Below, piece after piece: positions 61,495 to 64,000 of a stretch of DNA of 64,000 bases. Positions within the stretch are counted from its first letter, which is position 1, and the number at the start of each line of letters is the position of its first letter. The notes beneath the pieces are model-generated. The model saw nothing but the letters and a program-made list of their open reading frames with translations. It was not told where the DNA came from and did no database searches. This stretch comes from UBA4466 sp963925035 (lineage in GTDB: Bacteria; Bacteroidota; Bacteroidia; Flavobacteriales_D; Crocinitomicaceae), in NCBI GenBank assembly GCA_963925035.1, contig CAWUSK010000010.1:16580-80579 (forward strand), in the 5' to 3' direction. Made by a program: the position numbers and the translations under genes.

Positions 61495-64000
61495 ATGGAA
61501 ATTAGAGAAATCAATGCAATGAGAGGACCAAATTATTGGTCAGTTAGAAGGCACAAATTAATCGTAATGGTATTGGATCTTCAGGAAATGGAAGAAAAAC
61601 CCTCGAATAAAATAAAAGGTTTTTCTGGTCGATTAAAAAAGATGTTCCCTTCGATGTATTCTCATAGATGTTCTGAAGGATGTGAAGGTGGTTTTTTTAT
61701 GCGAGTTGATGAAGGAACTTGGATGGGACACATTGTAGAACATATTGCCCTAGAAATTCAAACTCTAGCAGGAATGGACACTGGATTTGGGAGAACGCGT
61801 GACTATGGAGAAAAGGGTGTTTATAATGTGGTGTTTTCCTATATGGAAGAATCCGCTGGAAGATATGCTGCCAAAGCTTCGGTTAGAATTTGCGAAGCAT
61901 TAATAGCGGGTGTAGTTTATGATTTAACCGACGACATTCAAAAAATGCGCGAATTGCGTGAGGAGGATCGTCTAGGACCAAGTACAGGATCTATCGTAGA
62001 AGAGGCTGAAAGTCGAGGGATTCCTTGGATTCGGTTGAATAAATATTCATTAGTTCAACTTGGGTATGGTGCTAATCAAAAACGAATACAAGCTACTGTA
62101 ACCAGCGAAACTAGTAGTATTGGTGTTGAATTGGCTTGTGATAAGGAAGACACAAAATACCTGCTAGAACAAGCCGAAATAGAAGTCCCAAAAGGAGATA
62201 TTATCCGAAAGGAAAGTAGCTTGAAAGACGCTTGTGCGTATGTTGGCTATCCTTTAGTAATTAAACCTGTGGATGGCAATCATGGGCGAGGAATAACCGT
62301 TGACATTCAAAATTATGACGATGCCTTAATTGCATTTCAACAAGCAAAAGAAAGTTCTAAAAGCGGAGTGATCATTGTTGAAAAGTTTATTACAGGAAGT
62401 GATTATAGATTATTAGTGATTAACAATAAATTAGTAGCAGGAGCAATTAGAACTCCTGCGCATGTTATTGGTGATGGGAAATCAACTATTCAAGAACTTA
62501 TTGACATCGTGAATAGTGACTCACGTCGTGGTTATGGTCATGAAAATGTGCTAACCCAAATTACTGTAAATGATTTAACAAAAACAATAATAAAAGATAA
62601 GAACTATTCATTAGATTCTGTAATTGAAACAGGAGAGATGTTAATATTAAAAGACACAGCAAATCTAAGTACTGGCGGAACTGCAGAAGATATTACAGAT
62701 ATTATACATCCTGCAAATGTAAGTATGGCGGAAAGAATTTCAAAAATCATCGATTTAGATATTTGCGGAATAGATATCATGACCACCGACATATCAAAGC
62801 CATTATCAGAAACTGGGGGTGCCGTGCTAGAGGTAAATGCAGGCCCAGGATTTAGAATGCATTTAGCTCCTACTAAAGGATTACCTAGAAATGTAGCTGC
62901 TCCTGTAATAGATAAATTATTCCCTCAAAAAGGTGATACAGGCTGTATTCCAATTATTGCAGTTTCAGGCACCAATGGAAAAACAACGACAACACGTTTG
63001 ATTGCGCATATTGCAAAAATGATAGGATATCGAGTTGGTTATACAACTAGTGACGGTGTTTATATTCAAAACAGATTATTAATGACTGGTGATTGCACTG
63101 GACCTTCAAGTGCTGAGTTTGTATTAAGAGATCCAACGGTAAATTTTGCTGTATTAGAATGTGCTCGTGGCGGATTATTAAGAGCTGGTTTAAGTTTTAA
63201 AAATTGTGATGTAGCAGTTGTAACTAATGTTGAAGCTGATCATTTAGGATTAAAAGGAATCCATACAATTGACCAATTAGCAAAAGTAAAGGCTGTCGTG
63301 CCTGAAACTGTTTTACCAGATGGCTATGCTATTTTAAATGCTGATGACGATTTAGTGTATGATATGCGTCGAAATGTTCAGTGTAATGTTGCTCTATTTT
63401 CTATGGATGAAAATAATCCACGGATAAAAGCACTCCAGCGTTTAAACGGAATTACTGCAGTGTATGAAAATGGCTACGTAACAATCTGCAGAGGAGAATG
63501 GAAAATGCGCTTAATGAAAGCCGAAAACATTCCTTTAACCTATGGCGGAAAAGCTAAATTTATGATTCAAAATGTTCTAGGAGCTATTTTGGCTGCGCAT
63601 GTTCAAGGCATTAGTATTGAAGATATAAAAGCTGCTTTAGAAACATTTATTCCTTCTTCATCACAAACTCCTGGACGTTTAAATTTATTTGAGTTTAAAG
63701 ACTTTAGCATACTTTTAGACTATGCTCACAACCCTGCTGGGATGAGAGCTCTAAAAGATTTTGTAGACGAGTTAAAGGCCACTGTAAAAGTTGGAATTAT
63801 TGCAGGAATTGGAGACAGACGACTTGAAGATAATAATGAAATGGGAAGTATTGCTGCAGAAATGTTTGACGAGATAATTATAAGACAAGACAAAAGTTTG
63901 AGAGGTAAAACGGAAGAAGAACTTATTAAAATGTTACACGATGGAATTAAAATGAAAGATCCTAATAAGAAAACTACTATTATTCCTTCGGAAAAAGAAG
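61495..64000 (+). CDS. cphA: Cyanophycin synthetase, 3' end beyond the window
   Basis: 835 codons from ATG 61495 with no stop before the window end; the family is about 870-900 residues, so only the end is missing. The N-terminal domain holds MYSHRCSEGCEGGFFMRV (about 55-72) and GHIVEHIALEIQTLAGMD. The ATP-grasp domain (YPLVIKPVDGNHGRGITVDI, about 252-271) adds Asp to the backbone, and the Mur-ligase-like domain (AVSGTNGKTTTTRLIAHIAK, P-loop near 492; DYAHNPAGMRALKDF near 742) adds Arg to the side chain. It makes multi-L-arginyl-poly-L-aspartate, a cytoplasmic nitrogen and carbon store, without ribosomes. Confidence 0.95.
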   Translation, partial: MEIREINAMRGPNYWSVRRHKLIVMVLDLQEMEEKPSNKIKGFSGRLKKMFPSMYSHRCSEGCEGGFFMRVDEGTWMGHIVEHIALEIQTLAGMDTGFGRTRDYGEKGVYNVVFSYMEESAGRYAAKASVRICEALIAGVVYDLTDDIQKMRELREEDRLGPSTGSIVEEAESRGIPWIRLNKYSLVQLGYGANQKRIQATVTSETSSIGVELACDKEDTKYLLEQAEIEVPKGDIIRKESSLKDACAYVGYPLVIKPVDGNHGRGITVDIQNYDDALIAFQQAKESSKSGVIIVEKFITGSDYRLLVINNKLVAGAIRTPAHVIGDGKSTIQELIDIVNSDSRRGYGHENVLTQITVNDLTKTIIKDKNYSLDSVIETGEMLILKDTANLSTGGTAEDITDIIHPANVSMAERISKIIDLDICGIDIMTTDISKPLSETGGAVLEVNAGPGFRMHLAPTKGLPRNVAAPVIDKLFPQKGDTGCIPIIAVSGTNGKTTTTRLIAHIAKMIGYRVGYTTSDGVYIQNRLLMTGDCTGPSSAEFVLRDPTVNFAVLECARGGLLRAGLSFKNCDVAVVTNVEADHLGLKGIHTIDQLAKVKAVVPETVLPDGYAILNADDDLVYDMRRNVQCNVALFSMDENNPRIKALQRLNGITAVYENGYVTICRGEWKMRLMKAENIPLTYGGKAKFMIQNVLGAILAAHVQGISIEDIKAALETFIPSSSQTPGRLNLFEFKDFSILLDYAHNPAGMRALKDFVDELKATVKVGIIAGIGDRRLEDNNEMGSIAAEMFDEIIIRQDKSLRGKTEEELIKMLHDGIKMKDPNKKTTIIPSEKE

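Noticed and set aside
1..64000. tRNA, rRNA or riboswitch genes
   Set aside because: I looked in the intergenic gaps and saw no cloverleaf, rRNA segment or known riboswitch core; this is by eye and could miss a weak one.

Overview
The window looks like a chromosome segment of a low-GC Bacteroidota, most likely order Flavobacteriales. I infer this from: type IX secretion (T9SS) sorting domains of both kinds (type B near 41094-41370, type A and B remnants at 2185-2984); several -7 elements of the TAnnTTTG type close upstream of start codons; weak Shine-Dalgarno signals; and gene pairs typical of the phylum (asnS next to rpoN; nucleotidyltransferase, TPR lipoprotein, DUF4292 and EnvC). A Crocinitomicaceae/Fluviicola-like host is a guess. 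I see no rRNA, tRNA or CRISPR array.

Layout. 1-3062: end of glmS, an alkyltransferase-like protein, a small lipoprotein, an SDR enzyme, and two facing remnants of secreted-protein C-termini. 3063-10940: a secreted YD-repeat-like protein, an SGNH-SGNH-MBOAT operon for envelope O-acylation, dinB and a Tyr/His-rich secreted protein. 11035-22400: the GTPases era and der, a TonB-like protein with a cytoplasmic Cys domain, a PIG-L deacetylase + 36-residue membrane peptide + sodium symporter unit, and a 1147-residue outer-membrane protein. 22400-29630: a two-component system and a polysaccharide export/polymerisation block (flippase, Wzz, O-antigen ligase/polymerase). 29687-38690 (minus strand): methyltransferase, EnvC-like factor, DUF4292, TPR lipoprotein, nucleotidyltransferase, dut, second flippase, enoyl-CoA hydratase, hemJ.

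38744-49922: lysS, a decayed secreted-protein gene behind a pair of operator-like palindromes, a 1265-residue T9SS adhesin with eight 80-residue repeats, an orphan LacI regulator, an M48 lipoprotein protease, a PAP2-like membrane protein, rpoN and a truncated four-helix-bundle gene. 49960-56920: asnS, pth, an acyltransferase-like protein, an iron alcohol dehydrogenase, and an ExbB / 4-TM / ExbD / ExbD energiser operon. 57215-58263: a dead IS3-family element. 58363-64000: a membrane protein and a cyanophycin locus, with an isoaspartyl peptidase/asparaginase, cyanophycinase (cphB) and a divergent cyanophycin synthetase (cphA) that runs off the window.

The most distinctive points are the compact cyanophycin make-and-break locus, the tiny membrane protein translationally coupled to the symporter, the variant SGNH motif and MBOAT insertion in the O-acylation operon, the paired palindromes at 40580-40687, and several decaying T9SS cargo genes. 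Most other genes are ordinary core genes.
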